A stretch of 64,000 nucleotides of DNA from Paramesorhizobium sp049065735. Lineage in GTDB: Bacteria; Pseudomonadota; Alphaproteobacteria; Rhizobiales; Rhizobiaceae. A program made the position numbers and the translations under genes. Numbering within the stretch: position 1 is the stretch's first letter; every line of letters starts with the position of its first letter. The stretch covers positions 372,001-436,000 of the forward strand of contig NZ_JBAKHD010000004.1 of the NCBI RefSeq assembly GCF_049065735.1. Reading direction: 5' to 3'. Under the pieces are notes generated by a model, which worked only from the letters and a program-made list of their open reading frames with translations, ran no database searches and had not been told where the DNA came from. Positions 6,911 through 15,489 of this stretch are shown piece after piece.

Positions 6911-8344
6911 TCAAGCCTCTTCGGACTTGTCCTCGTCCGCCTTCTTCTTAGCGGCGGTCTTTTTCTTCGGCGCGGCCTTCTTGGCGGGCTTGGCTTCGGT
7001 TTCGCCAGCCTCGTCATCGGCCATCAGCTCATCCTTGGTCACCTTCTTGTCGGTCACCTCAATGGTGGAGAGGAGATGGTCGACCACCTTTTCCTCGAAG
7101 ATCGGCGCGCGCAGGTTTGCGACGGCATCGGGGGTGCGGCGGAAGAATTCGTAGATTTCCTTCTCCTGTCCCGGATAGCGGCGGACCTGATCGAACAGCG
7201 CGCGCTGCAGCTCTTCTTCCGTCACTTCGAGGCCAGCCTTCTCACCGATCTCGGAAAGCACGAGGCCAAGACGCACGCGGCGCTCAGCCAGCTTGCGGTA
7301 TTCCTCGCGGGCGGCTTCTTCGGTCGTCTCTTCGTCTTCGAAGGTGCGTCCGGCTTCCTGCAAGTCATTGTTGATCTGCGCCCAGATATTGTTGAACTCC
7401 GCATCAACGAGTTTCTGCGGCGCTTCGAACTGATACTGGCCGTCGAGCGCGTCGAGGATCTGGCGCTTCACCTTCTGGCGGGTGAAGGAACCGTACTGGC
7501 CTTCGATCTGCTCGCGGATGACCTGGCGCAGGCGCTCCATCGTCTCGATGCCGAGCTTCTTGGCGGTCTCGTCATTGAGCTCCAGCTCGCCGGGCTTCGC
7601 CACTTCCTTGACGGTGATGTCGAAGGTGGCTTCCTTGCCGGCCAGATGCGCGGCGCCGTAATTCTCGGGGAAGGTCACCTTGATCTGCGTCTCGTCGCCG
7701 GCCTTGACGCCGATGAGCTGTTCCTCAAAGCCCGGAATGAACTGGCCCGAGCCCAGCACCAGCTGCGCGTCCGTATCGGCGCCGCCGTCGAAAGGCTCGC
7801 CGTCGAGCTTGCCCAGATAATCCATCGTGACGCGGTCGCCATCCTCGGCCTTGCCTTCCTTCGTTTCGAAGGAGCGCGTGGAGGCGGCGATGCGCTTGAC
7901 CTGCTCATCGATCTCCTCATCGGTCACATCGACGACTTCACGCGTGACGGAGATGCCGGAGAAGTCCTTGAGCTCGATCTGCGGCAGCACTTCGTAATTC
8001 AGCGAGAAAACAAAATCGGCCTTGCCGTCGAGAACCTTCTCGGCTTCCTTCTCGTCCTCGGTCATGACGATTTCGGGCTGCGTCGCCGATTTCTCGTTGC
8101 GCTCGGAGAGAATCGAGCGCGGGGTCTCGCTCAGGATCTCGTTGACCACTTCGGCCATGAAGGATTTGCCATAGACCTTGCGCAGGTGCGCCGCCGGGAC
8201 CTTGCCGGGGCGGAAGCCGTTGATGCGCACGCGTCCCTTGGCATTTTCGAGGCGCTCGGAAAGCTTCGCCTCGAGATCCTTGGCCGGAACCACGACTTTG
8301 ATCTCGCGCTTCAGCCCTTCATTGAGCGTTTCGGTAACCTGCAT
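6911..8344 (-). CDS. tig: Trigger factor, ribosome-associated chaperone
   Basis: This 477-residue chaperone binds L23 at the ribosome exit tunnel and shields nascent chains. The N-terminal ribosome-binding domain includes NGFRPGKVPAAHLRKVYG, a variant of the family signature GFRxGKxP. A central FKBP-type domain (about residues 170-245) includes DRVTMDYLGKLDGEPFDGG and FIPGFEEQLIG. The C-terminal helical domain ends in a Lys/Ala-rich tail (PAKKAAPKKKTAAKKKAD) common in rhizobial homologues. In most bacteria clpP-clpX-lon follow; they are absent here, as is usual in this group. A strong terminator follows the gene. Confidence 0.96.
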   Translation of the reverse strand: MQVTETLNEGLKREIKVVVPAKDLEAKLSERLENAKGRVRINGFRPGKVPAAHLRKVYGKSFMAEVVNEILSETPRSILSERNEKSATQPEIVMTEDEKEAEKVLDGKADFVFSLNYEVLPQIELKDFSGISVTREVVDVTDEEIDEQVKRIAASTRSFETKEGKAEDGDRVTMDYLGKLDGEPFDGGADTDAQLVLGSGQFIPGFEEQLIGVKAGDETQIKVTFPENYGAAHLAGKEATFDITVKEVAKPGELELNDETAKKLGIETMERLRQVIREQIEGQYGSFTRQKVKRQILDALDGQYQFEAPQKLVDAEFNNIWAQINNDLQEAGRTFEDEETTEEAAREEYRKLAERRVRLGLVLSEIGEKAGLEVTEEELQRALFDQVRRYPGQEKEIYEFFRRTPDAVANLRAPIFEEKVVDHLLSTIEVTDKKVTKDELMADDEAGETEAKPAKKAAPKKKTAAKKKADEDKSEEA

Positions 8345-8437
8345 GTCAAAACCTTCACTTCGTTGTACTTATCCTGCCGATACCGGCCATTCTGCCAGGA
8401 CGGGCGGGAGAGAAACTGTTTCTTCGTGGCCTTTCGC

Positions 8438-8520
8438 TGGTGCGGATGGAGGGACTCGAACCCCCACGGTCTCCCGCCAGAACCTAAATCTGGTGCGTCT
8501 ACCAATTTCGCCACATCCGC
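8438..8520 (-). tRNA. tRNA-Leu (anticodon UAG)
   Basis: On the minus strand the gene runs GCGGATGTGGCGAAATTGGT to CATCCGCA and then an encoded CCA (8440-8438). The acceptor stem GCGGATG/CATCCGC is perfect. The anticodon arm CCAGA-TTTAGGT-TCTGG gives anticodon TAG. The variable arm is long (GGCGGGAGACCGT), as expected for a class II tRNA, and the T-arm is GGGGGTTCGAGTCCCTC. It lies just upstream of tig on the same strand. Confidence 0.95.
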
Positions 8521-8525
8521 TTCTA

Positions 8526-8551
8526 GAGCATGATCCCGTATAAGATCGCAC
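8526..8551. repeat. GCATGATC repeat, truncated copy 2
   Basis: GAGCATGATCCCGTATAAGATCGC keeps the outer arms of the repeat family but lacks the AAAAGTTGCA centre. It lies upstream of tRNA-Leu. Confidence 0.55.
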
Positions 8552-8675
8552 CGCTAGACAAGGCCGAACAGCCCCGAAAGCGCGGGTCTCTATATCACCC
8601 AATTTCGACCGTTCAAAGGAAAAATGCCTTGGTTTCCGGCAGATAATGAGCTTATCCGGCAATCCTTAAAGACAA

Positions 8676-9248
8676 TCAGTAAAGCGGCTCTTCGTAAAGG
8701 GCTTTTCCGTTCTCTTTCAGCGCCTTTATCTGTGCCTCTCCCGACGCGGAAACCGCGACGACCGCCTCGATATTCTGGTGCCGCTGCGCGTCTTCTATCC
8801 GCCTGCCCTCGCCTTCCGGAAGATAATAGCGCTCGATCCCGTAATCGACGGTGACAAGTGCGTCGGCTTGCGCGGGAGGCGCATAGCGGGTTCGCCCCTT
8901 GAGCATCACCTCGTCCAGCGCAAGATCGCCAATCGGTTGGAAAGACGCGCGGGAGAATTGCCAATTGCCGTTCGCGCCCGCCTTTACCGCCACGTAAATG
9001 GTGGCGTGGCTGCCATCATCGGGCGTCCCGCTGATTTGCGAGCGCGGGATAGAGGAAATGGCAAAGCCTAGACGCACATATTCGCCGCGCATCAGGTCGC
9101 GCGGGTCTACAGGCTCGGTGCGAAGAAGGATCTCCCTGCCCTCGCGCAGGATCGCAGCGCGGCTTTCAATCGCCGCATAGAGAATGCCGGACTGGAAGAG
9201 CGCGGCCAGAGCCGCCATGCCGAACAGCCAATGACGGTTATTTTTCAT
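8676..9248 (-). CDS. GDYXXLXY-domain membrane-anchored protein
   Basis: This 190-residue protein has an N-terminal membrane anchor (WLFGMAALAALFQSGILYAA) and then a periplasmic domain. The domain includes RTEPVDPRDLMRGEYVRLGF, where GEYVRLGF is a variant of the GDYxxLxY motif that names the family, and later YGIERYYLPEGEGRRIE. Function is unknown. It overlaps the upstream DUF2157 gene by 4 bases (9245-9248). The two families are commonly paired, with the soluble domain thought to work with the multi-spanning partner. Confidence 0.82.
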   Translation of the reverse strand: MKNNRHWLFGMAALAALFQSGILYAAIESRAAILREGREILLRTEPVDPRDLMRGEYVRLGFAISSIPRSQISGTPDDGSHATIYVAVKAGANGNWQFSRASFQPIGDLALDEVMLKGRTRYAPPAQADALVTVDYGIERYYLPEGEGRRIEDAQRHQNIEAVVAVSASGEAQIKALKENGKALYEEPLY

Positions 9249-10366
9249 GGGGATACGCCCAATTTCAGATTCGGCTTATGAAGACGCCGCTCCATCCGCG
9301 CTACGAATACCGCAAGGAGCAGCAGCAAGATGCCCGCTGTGAGGAAGAAGCCCGATGTGCCGACAAGAGTGCCAACGGTCATGAAGGCAAGGTAGAGCAC
9401 TTCCAGCGAGAACGCGACATAGGCAACCCAGCGCACCAGCGCATTGCGACGACCCGACAGCATGAGGGCACCGATGGCAATCGCAAGAATGACAATGCCG
9501 AAAGTGACGCGTCCGCCGGTATTGCTGGCGAAATCCTCGAACTGCACCATCTCCAGCGCCAGCAGCGCACCGGCAAGGCCATAAGCGCCAAACGCCGGGC
9601 CGAAACCGCCGAGGCGCATGGAGACAACCGGACGGAGCCCGTCGATCAAGAACAGGCAAAGACCGATCGCCACGGCAAGCCAGATGGGCGTGTGCGAATT
9701 AAGATTGCCATAGGCAATCACGAAATAGGCGATGAGGAACAGCGCCACGAGATGCGCGGTGGCGCGGCTCTTTGTGTACCAGGCGAGCGCCAGCCCGCAG
9801 ATGGCCAATAGCGGCGCGATCCACGTATAATTTCTGTCAGGCACGAAGCCATTATCCAGAAACGAGAAGAGATAGAAGATGGCGACCGCCATGCCTGTTA
9901 TCGCCAGCGCCCGGGACCGCAGCAGCAAGGCCGATACCATCACCCCGCCGGTCCAGATCAGCGCCGCGGAGGGCATGTCGCCCGCAAGGTGATACATCTG
10001 CCCGACCAGCGCCACGCCCGCGCCGAATGCCAGCGCGCCGAAGACATAAAGCGCCGGGGCGAACATTTTGTCACCTATGGCCTGCCGCCATGCGCCGCCA
10101 AGATATCCCGCCCATATGGCGATGAAGATCAGCGCGACCCGTAACAGACGCGGCATCGCCTCCCAATTGGCAGCGATGAGCGTGATGATCGCCGCACCCA
10201 GAAGCAGCGCGCCCAGCACCGCCAGCGTATTGCCAAGGCCAAACCCGCGCGCGCGCTGGCTCTCGACATCGGCGAGCAGCGCCTCGGCGGTCTTGTCGTC
10301 GATAAGGCCCTTTTCCTGCCAGCGGGCGATCTGTCTGGGCAGAAACAATGGAAATGCCACGCTCAA
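9245..10366 (-). CDS. DUF2157 multi-spanning membrane protein
   Basis: A short N-terminal cytoplasmic part (QIARWQEKGLIDDKTAEALL, typical of DUF2157) precedes about ten or eleven hydrophobic segments over 373 residues. It is translationally coupled to the GDYXXLXY gene by a 4-base overlap. The family has no established biochemical role. The pair forms a two-gene operon with its promoter in 10367-10454. Confidence 0.82.
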   Translation of the reverse strand: MSVAFPLFLPRQIARWQEKGLIDDKTAEALLADVESQRARGFGLGNTLAVLGALLLGAAIITLIAANWEAMPRLLRVALIFIAIWAGYLGGAWRQAIGDKMFAPALYVFGALAFGAGVALVGQMYHLAGDMPSAALIWTGGVMVSALLLRSRALAITGMAVAIFYLFSFLDNGFVPDRNYTWIAPLLAICGLALAWYTKSRATAHLVALFLIAYFVIAYGNLNSHTPIWLAVAIGLCLFLIDGLRPVVSMRLGGFGPAFGAYGLAGALLALEMVQFEDFASNTGGRVTFGIVILAIAIGALMLSGRRNALVRWVAYVAFSLEVLYLAFMTVGTLVGTSGFFLTAGILLLLLAVFVARMERRLHKPNLKLGVSP

Positions 10367-10454
10367 CTCCTGATTCGTGCGGGCGATAGAGCCAGCAATA
10401 CCCTAGCTTACGCGCCCCGTGGCGAGAACGGCAAGAACCTGCCCTTCGTCTCGG

Positions 10455-11093
10455 TCAGACAGGACGCTCTTGCGCGGCGGCGAGATACGCCCGGCACATC
10501 ATCGTCAACTGCGCGCGCAGACGGTCTGCGGCAGCGGCGGATAAGTTTCTTTCAAACGTGTTGCGCACCGTGCCGAAGATGACCGTCACCAGCGTAAGAT
10601 TGATGCCATCGAGGTCGACAAAGACCGCGTCCGTGGCGCTTGCCAACATGGCCGTGGTCGCGGCATCGACGCGGCGTGCAAACGCCGCGATCAGCGCCTC
10701 ATTATCGAGTTCCGCAACGGAGCGATAGAGCGCGCGGGTCACTTCGGCCCGCTCGGTCTTCGCGTGCCAGTAGGTGTCGATGAGCGCTTCCACCATTTGA
10801 CCTGTGGGCGCGCCCTGGTTCGCCCGGCAGGTCGCCTCGATCTTCCCGGCCAGCACATCCAGATAGCGTTCGTTGAGCGCGTAGATCAGTGCCTGCTTGT
10901 GTGGGAAATATTGATACATCGTGCCCACCGACACGCCCGCCCGCTGCGCCACGCGGGTGGTCGTCAGCCCATGCGGGCCATCGGTCAATAAAAGCTGAAT
11001 GGTCGCCTCGAAAATCGCATCCAGCGTTGCCGCCGCGCGCGCCTGACGCGGCCTTTTTCGGGGACTTAGCGAGCGTGGCGCTGGAGAAGGCAA
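10455..11093 (-). CDS. TetR/AcrR family transcriptional regulator
   Basis: This 212-residue repressor has an N-terminal helix-turn-helix of TetR type: ATLDAIFEATIQLLLTDG, then TTTRVAQRAGVSVGTMYQYF at about residues 45-64. A divergent C-terminal ligand domain follows. It is divergent from the SDR gene at 11162 with about 68 bases between the two starts, so it probably controls that gene and itself. An imperfect inverted repeat (GAATGATCCTTC, near 11111-11122) in that gap is a candidate operator. Confidence 0.9.
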   Translation of the reverse strand: MPSPAPRSLSPRKRPRQARAAATLDAIFEATIQLLLTDGPHGLTTTRVAQRAGVSVGTMYQYFPHKQALIYALNERYLDVLAGKIEATCRANQGAPTGQMVEALIDTYWHAKTERAEVTRALYRSVAELDNEALIAAFARRVDAATTAMLASATDAVFVDLDGINLTLVTVIFGTVRNTFERNLSAAAADRLRAQLTMMCRAYLAAAQERPV

Positions 11094-11161
11094 AAGCGAA
11101 TCCTCAAACTGAATGATCCTTCATATATTAAACCCGGTAGCTCAAGTTGGAAAGGATCGTC

Positions 11162-11887
11162 ATGACCGACACACGCATTGCCCTTGTCACCGGGGCCAAC
11201 AAAGGCATCGGGCTGGAGATCGCCCGCCAGCTCGCGCAAGCCGGCATTCATGTCATCATAGGGGCGCGGGACGACGACCGCGCCCATGCGGCGATCGCAG
11301 ATTTGGCTGGGCAAGGCCTCGCCGCCCAATCGATCCGGATCGATCTGGACGATTGGGCAAGCATAACCGCAGCGGCGGCAGCAATCGATGCGGAACATGG
11401 CAGGCTCGATATCCTCGTCAACAATGCCGGCATCTTCGACGCAGCCCATGACGGCCCTCCCGGCACAGCCTCGCTCGAGGCGGTCCGCCGCACCATGGAA
11501 GTCAATTTCCTCGGCACGCTGGCGGTGACACAGGCGATGCTGCCGCTCCTGCTGGCGGCACCGGCGGCGCGGATCGTCAATCTCTCCAGTTCTCTCGGCT
11601 CGCTGACGCTCAATGGCGACCCGAGCTCAACCTATTATTCGGCGCAGTATATCGGCTACAACGCTTCGAAGGCGGCGCTCAACATGCTGACCGTTCAGCT
11701 TCATGAGGAATTGCGCGGCACGGGCATCGTGGTCAATTCGGTGAGCCCCGGTTTCGTCAAGACGGACCTGACCGGCGGATATGGCACATTGACGCCCGAA
11801 GAAGGGGCACGCCTCCCTGTTCAATATGCGCTGGGCGGCGAAGAGTCCGGGCGGTTCGTCGAGGCTGGCGGAGAAACGCCCTGGTAG
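11162..11887 (+). CDS. SDR-family oxidoreductase under TetR control
   Basis: This 241-residue short-chain dehydrogenase has TGANKGIGLE near residues 9-18, NNAGIF, a catalytic Ser in NLSSSLGSL, and YNASKAALN supplying Tyr and Lys. It resembles carbonyl-reductase-like SDRs that act on small aldehydes and ketones. ATG 11162 has AAGGA upstream and fits the family start better than TTG 11147. It is divergent from a TetR repressor and followed by a hairpin terminator at 11898-11926. The substrate is unknown. Confidence 0.87.
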   Translation: MTDTRIALVTGANKGIGLEIARQLAQAGIHVIIGARDDDRAHAAIADLAGQGLAAQSIRIDLDDWASITAAAAAIDAEHGRLDILVNNAGIFDAAHDGPPGTASLEAVRRTMEVNFLGTLAVTQAMLPLLLAAPAARIVNLSSSLGSLTLNGDPSSTYYSAQYIGYNASKAALNMLTVQLHEELRGTGIVVNSVSPGFVKTDLTGGYGTLTPEEGARLPVQYALGGEESGRFVEAGGETPW

Positions 11888-11897
11888 GTTCGAAAAT

Positions 11898-11926
11898 CGG
11901 GCGGGAAACGGCGAGAATCCCGCCCG
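11898..11926 (+). terminator. Terminator after the TetR-linked SDR gene
   Basis: Arms CGGGCGGGA (11898-11906) and TCCCGCCCG (11918-11926) are perfect. They are extended outward by AAAATCG and an offset CGATTTT, and followed by GTTTCACGATTTT. Confidence 0.75.
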
Positions 11927-12087
11927 GTTTCACGATTTTGTCATTCCTGCGACAAGGGCATTAAAATCGATTAATATTGCATTGCAACATGCGCAAATCA
12001 GCCATGCAATCTTGCGTCTGCAACTGGCCGGGGTTCTCGTCTATATCAGGGTCAACAAACAGCGACGAACCACCCAAGAGGCCCGAA

Positions 12088-12234
12088 ATGAACCTGATCC
12101 GCTCCTACAACAACTGGCGCCGTTACCGCGAAACCATCGGTGAACTGAGCCGCCTTTCGAACCGCGAACTCTCCGACCTCGGCATTTCCCGCGCGGACAT
12201 CCCGCACGTCGCTCGCCAGTCTAACGTTCGCTAA
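12088..12234 (+). CDS. DUF1127 small basic protein
   Basis: This 48-residue protein contains SYNNWRRYRETIGELSRLSN then RELSDLGISRADIP, the standard DUF1127 motif. Proteins of this type in alphaproteobacteria are small arginine-rich factors; some influence RNA turnover and phosphate or stress physiology. ATG 12088 has GAGG upstream and gives the usual family length; longer in-frame starts do not look genuine. Two consecutive terminators follow, consistent with a short, strongly expressed transcript. Confidence 0.88.
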   Translation: MNLIRSYNNWRRYRETIGELSRLSNRELSDLGISRADIPHVARQSNVR

Positions 12235-12292
12235 GTCAAAAAGTTTCAAGAATATCGCGAAGAGCCCTCCTCCTCCCAGGCTCCAGCGATCG

Positions 12293-12373
12293 AAGGCTGG
12301 CTCTCCTCCTCCCGGCCAGCCTTTTCCAAACGACACCCGCCGCTCCTCCTCCCGCGGCGGGTGTTGTTTTTTG
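12293..12373 (+). terminator. Tandem terminators after the DUF1127 gene
   Basis: First hairpin: AAGGCTGGC (12293-12301) with GCCAGCCTT (12315-12323), then TT. Second: ACACCCGCCGC (12333-12343) with GCGGCGGGTGT (12354-12364), then TGTTTTTTG. The loops and surroundings contain repeated CTCCTCCTCCC. The second is a very strong terminator. Confidence 0.88.
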
Positions 12374-12428
12374 TGCGTTGCTGCGCCATGTAGGCGGCAA
12401 TTATCAAAACGGGAAGAGAGTCCCCAGC

Positions 12429-13844
12429 ATGTCCAATTCGAAACAGCCCGTTCATGTCGTCGGCGGCGGCCTTGCCGGTTCGGAAGCCGCGTGGCAGCTT
12501 GCGCAAGCGGGCATTCCGGTGATCCTGCACGAAATGCGCCCCGTGCGCGGAACCGACGCGCACAAGACGGATGGGCTGGCGGAACTGGTGTGCTCTAACT
12601 CCTTCCGCTCCGACGATGCCGAGACGAATGCCGTCGGCGTGCTCCATGCGGAAATGCGGCTGGCGGGATCGCTGATTATGGCGAGCGCCGACGCCCATCA
12701 GGTGCCCGCCGGGGGCGCGCTTGCCGTGGACCGCGAAGGCTTTTCGCAAGCGGTTACAGCCAAACTCGAAGCGCATCCGCTCATCACCATCCAGCGGGAA
12801 GAAATATCCGGCCTGCCGCCCGCCGAATGGGCGCGGACGATCATCGCAACCGGCCCCCTCACCGCCCCTGCGCTCGCAGAATCGATCCGGGCCGAAACCG
12901 GCGCCGACGCCCTCGCCTTCTTCGACGCCATCGCGCCCATCGTCCATTTCGACAGCATCGACATGGATGTCTGCTGGTTCCAGTCGCGCTATGACAAGGT
13001 GGGCCCCGGCGGCACGGGCAAGGACTACATCAACTGCCCGATGACGAAGGAACAGTATGAGACTTTCGTGCAAGCGCTGATCGCGGGCGAGAAGACCGAA
13101 TTCCGCGAATGGGAAGGCACGCCCTATTTCGACGGCTGCCTGCCGATCGAGGTGATGGCCGAGCGCGGCCCCGAGACGCTGCGCCATGGGCCGATGAAGC
13201 CGATGGGCTTGACCAATGCGCACAATCCAACGGTCAAGCCCTATGCCGTGGTGCAGCTGCGCCAGGACAATGCATTGGGCACGCTTTACAACATGGTTGG
13301 CTTCCAGACCAAGCTGAAATATGGCGAACAGGTGGCGATATTCCGGCTTATTCCCGGTTTGGAGAACGCGGAATTCGCCCGGCTCGGCGGTCTTCACCGC
13401 AACACCTACCTCAACTCGCCCGTGCTGCTCGACCACGCGCTGCGTCTGAAGTCGCGCCCGGACCTTCGCTTCGCCGGACAGATCACCGGATGCGAGGGCT
13501 ATGTGGAATCGGCCGCCATCGGCCTCCTCGCCGGACGCTTCGCCGCCGCTGAGCAGCTGGGATTGGAGCCGTCCCTCCCTCCTGAAACCACGGCCTTCGG
13601 TGCGCTGCTTGGGCATATCACCGGCGGCCATATCGTCTCCGACGACGAACCGGGCAAGCGCTCCTTCCAGCCGATGAACGTCAATTTCGGCCTGTTCCCT
13701 CCCGTGGAAGCGCCGAAACTGGAAGGAAAACGCCTGCGCGGCAAGGAAAAGACCAATGCAAAGAAGCGGGCGCTAAGCGCCCGGGCATTGGCCGATTGCC
13801 GCGCTTGGCTGGGTTTGCCGGCGGTCGCCGCTGCCGCCGAGTGA
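12429..13844 (+). CDS. trmFO: tRNA (uracil-54-C5)-methyltransferase, folate-dependent
   Basis: This 471-residue flavoprotein makes ribothymidine at tRNA position 54 using methylenetetrahydrofolate and FAD/NAD(P)H. The FAD-binding motif VVGGGLAGSEAAW is at residues 10-22. The conserved LVCSNSFRSDD contains Cys55, matching the nucleophile region of Bacillus TrmFO. Other family motifs are ETGADALAFFDAIAPIVHFD, YINCPM and TNAHNPTVKPYAVVQLRQDN. ATG 12429 was chosen for position and homology; an in-frame codon at 12378 is upstream. It is convergent with the phytoene-synthase-like gene. Confidence 0.95.
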   Translation: MSNSKQPVHVVGGGLAGSEAAWQLAQAGIPVILHEMRPVRGTDAHKTDGLAELVCSNSFRSDDAETNAVGVLHAEMRLAGSLIMASADAHQVPAGGALAVDREGFSQAVTAKLEAHPLITIQREEISGLPPAEWARTIIATGPLTAPALAESIRAETGADALAFFDAIAPIVHFDSIDMDVCWFQSRYDKVGPGGTGKDYINCPMTKEQYETFVQALIAGEKTEFREWEGTPYFDGCLPIEVMAERGPETLRHGPMKPMGLTNAHNPTVKPYAVVQLRQDNALGTLYNMVGFQTKLKYGEQVAIFRLIPGLENAEFARLGGLHRNTYLNSPVLLDHALRLKSRPDLRFAGQITGCEGYVESAAIGLLAGRFAAAEQLGLEPSLPPETTAFGALLGHITGGHIVSDDEPGKRSFQPMNVNFGLFPPVEAPKLEGKRLRGKEKTNAKKRALSARALADCRAWLGLPAVAAAAE

Positions 13845-13846
13845 AC

Positions 13847-14689
13847 CTATATTCCGCCAGCGCTTGCGCGAAACATGATCCACTGGCGGCGCAGGGGCGA
13901 TATCTCCGCCACCTCCCGCGCCGCATCGCCGCCCTTGCGGGTAATCGCCTTAAGATAGGCGGGCACGAGCGCCACTGGCAGATAGGCGGGCTTGAGCGAG
14001 GCAGGCAATACTTTCCTGCCATTCTCGAACGCGGCAAGATGCTCCTGCGCCAGCGCCACCATGGCCATGACGACGCGGTCGAGCGCGGCCTTGTCATTGC
14101 CCGCGAGCAGGTCCTCCCGGTTGACGCCCACCGCCTGCAAAATATCCGCGGGAACAAAAATTTGCCCGCGCCTGCGGTGAAGCGGCAGGAGGCGCAGAAG
14201 GCCGGTCACGCCTTGGGCCACGCCCGCATGGCCGGCAAGTTCGGCGAAGCGCGGGGCTGCATCGCCATCTAGAATGAGGCTTGCGAGCTGGATCATCGCC
14301 GATGCCGTCTCGCCGCAATAGCCTTCCAGATCGTTGCGGCTGGGCATCGGATCGTCATAGAGATCGAAAATCCGCGCCTCGCAGTAATTGTCGAAGGCCG
14401 CGCGCGGGAGGCGATAGCGTTCGATGGCCTGAATCAGTGTCGCCGCGACCGGATGTCCTGCCGCCGCGCCATGCTCGGTGCCGTTGATGAGGTCGCGCCA
14501 CCATTGCAGCCGCACCTCGCCCGGCAATGGGTCATGCACGATATCCCGGATGCGGGCTATTTCAGCGTTGAAGGCATAGAGCGCAGCCAGTGCCCCGCGC
14601 TTCTCCTCCGGCGCATAGAGCACTGAGAGATAGCGGTCACGGTCCGCCTCGCGCAGGACGTTGAGGCAATGGGTTTCGTTGGCGTCCAT
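13847..14689 (-). CDS. Squalene/phytoene synthase family protein
   Basis: This 280-residue all-helical protein of the SQS/PSY superfamily contains YAFNAEIARIRDIV at about residues 39-52 and the signature EGYCGETASA. The canonical DxxxD pairs of prenyl synthases are only partly present. Homologues in this order lie in the same place (trmFO neighbour) without carotenoid genes and resemble NDUFAF6, a complex I assembly factor. Pigment or hopanoid synthesis should therefore not be assumed. ATG 14689 lies next to the stop of the Mth938-like gene (14691-14693), so the two genes are coupled. Confidence 0.78.
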   Translation of the reverse strand: MDANETHCLNVLREADRDRYLSVLYAPEEKRGALAALYAFNAEIARIRDIVHDPLPGEVRLQWWRDLINGTEHGAAAGHPVAATLIQAIERYRLPRAAFDNYCEARIFDLYDDPMPSRNDLEGYCGETASAMIQLASLILDGDAAPRFAELAGHAGVAQGVTGLLRLLPLHRRRGQIFVPADILQAVGVNREDLLAGNDKAALDRVVMAMVALAQEHLAAFENGRKVLPASLKPAYLPVALVPAYLKAITRKGGDAAREVAEISPLRRQWIMFRASAGGI

Positions 14690-14690
14690 C

Positions 14691-15080
14691 TCAATCAACG
14701 GCGATCAGCGCCGCGGCCACCGCGCGGTCTTCAGCCAGCAGCACATTATAGGTGCGTACGGCGGCGCCGGTGCTCATCGGATCGGCGGAGATGCGGTGCT
14801 CGCGGAGAATGGCCCGTACATTCTCCGGCAATGGGCGCAGATCGGTTCCAGTGCCAACCAGCAGGATTTCGATCTGGTCCGCCTGCTCAATGATCGTCCC
14901 GAGATCCTGGACGGTCAGGATGGGCGGCGTTTTCGGCTCCCAGCCATGAATGCCCGAGGGCAGGCAGAGAATGGAGCCTTTATGCGACATGTCGGCAAAG
15001 CGGAAGCCGCCATTGCCGTAGGCGTCGATGGGCGCGCGGCCGGGGAAATGCGCATTGCGGATTTCAATACCCTTTGCCAT
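14691..15080 (-). CDS. Mth938-like domain protein (DUF498)
   Basis: This 129-residue protein begins MAKGIEIRNAHFPGRAPIDA and has GGFRFADMSHKGSILCLPSG and IEILLVGTGTDLRPLPENVR. These are characteristic of the Mth938/NDUFAF3-like fold. The family includes complex I assembly factor NDUFAF3, notable because the next gene resembles NDUFAF6. The start at 15080 fits family length; 15107 and 15191 are upstream in-frame alternatives, the latter overlapping yajC. In relatives secDF lies between this gene and yajC, but here the gap is only 67 bases. Confidence 0.85.
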   Translation of the reverse strand: MAKGIEIRNAHFPGRAPIDAYGNGGFRFADMSHKGSILCLPSGIHGWEPKTPPILTVQDLGTIIEQADQIEILLVGTGTDLRPLPENVRAILREHRISADPMSTGAAVRTYNVLLAEDRAVAAALIAVD

Positions 15081-15102
15081 GGCCGCGCGAACCTTCTTTA
15101 GC

Positions 15103-15141
15103 CGCATGATCTTGTCCAAAAAGTCTGCAACTTTTTGGGAT
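15103..15141. repeat. GCATGATC repeat, copy 3, between yajC and the Mth938-like gene
   Basis: GCATGATCTTGTCCAAAAAG, then TCTGCAACTTTTTGGGATC. The right arm lacks the final ATGC. It fills most of the 67-base gap in the place where secDF is normally found. Confidence 0.75.
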
Positions 15142-15147
15142 CTGCTC

Positions 15148-15489
15148 TTACTTCTTGTTGTCGGCGACGGGCTCGCCCTTGGCTCGTACATCGCTGATCA
15201 GCCCGCGCAGGATGCGCACTTTCACGCCCTCGGCGATCTCGGCCTCGACCTCGTTGTCGTCGATGACCTTCGTCACCTTGGCGACCATGGCGCCGGCAAT
15301 GATGGTGTCGCCGCGGCGGACCGCCTTCAGCATTTCCTCCCGCTTCTTCATCTGCGTGCGCTGCGGCCGGATGATGAGGAAATACATGATCACGAAAATG
15401 AGGATGAAAGGCAGGATGCTCATCAGGACATCCGGGCCGAACGGCGAACCGCCAGGAGCCTGAGCGTAGGCCGGGGTAATGAAGGGCAT
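15148..15489 (-). CDS. yajC: Preprotein translocase subunit YajC
   Basis: This 113-residue protein has a single membrane segment (MSILPFILIFVIMYFLIIRP, about residues 23-42), the family motif RPQRTQMKKREEML, and then a cytoplasmic domain (VRRGDTIIAGAMVAKVTKV). YajC associates with SecDF and SecYEG in the inner membrane and helps protein export. In most bacteria secD/secF follow directly; here the following gene is Mth938-like. The upstream neighbour, divergent, is the DUF815 ATPase. Confidence 0.95.
   Translation of the reverse strand: MPFITPAYAQAPGGSPFGPDVLMSILPFILIFVIMYFLIIRPQRTQMKKREEMLKAVRRGDTIIAGAMVAKVTKVIDDNEVEAEIAEGVKVRILRGLISDVRAKGEPVADNKK

Noticed and set aside
6677..8533. 618-codon plus-strand frame over tig and tRNA-Leu
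   Set aside because: It runs through trigger factor in reverse, and through a tRNA gene and a repeat element, so it cannot be a real gene.
12246..13631. 461-codon minus-strand frame
   Set aside because: Antisense to trmFO and through strong terminators.
13847..14689. Carotenoid or hopanoid biosynthesis locus
   Set aside because: Only one SQS/PSY-like gene is present, with no desaturase, cyclase or prenyl synthase nearby; the context favours an assembly-factor role.
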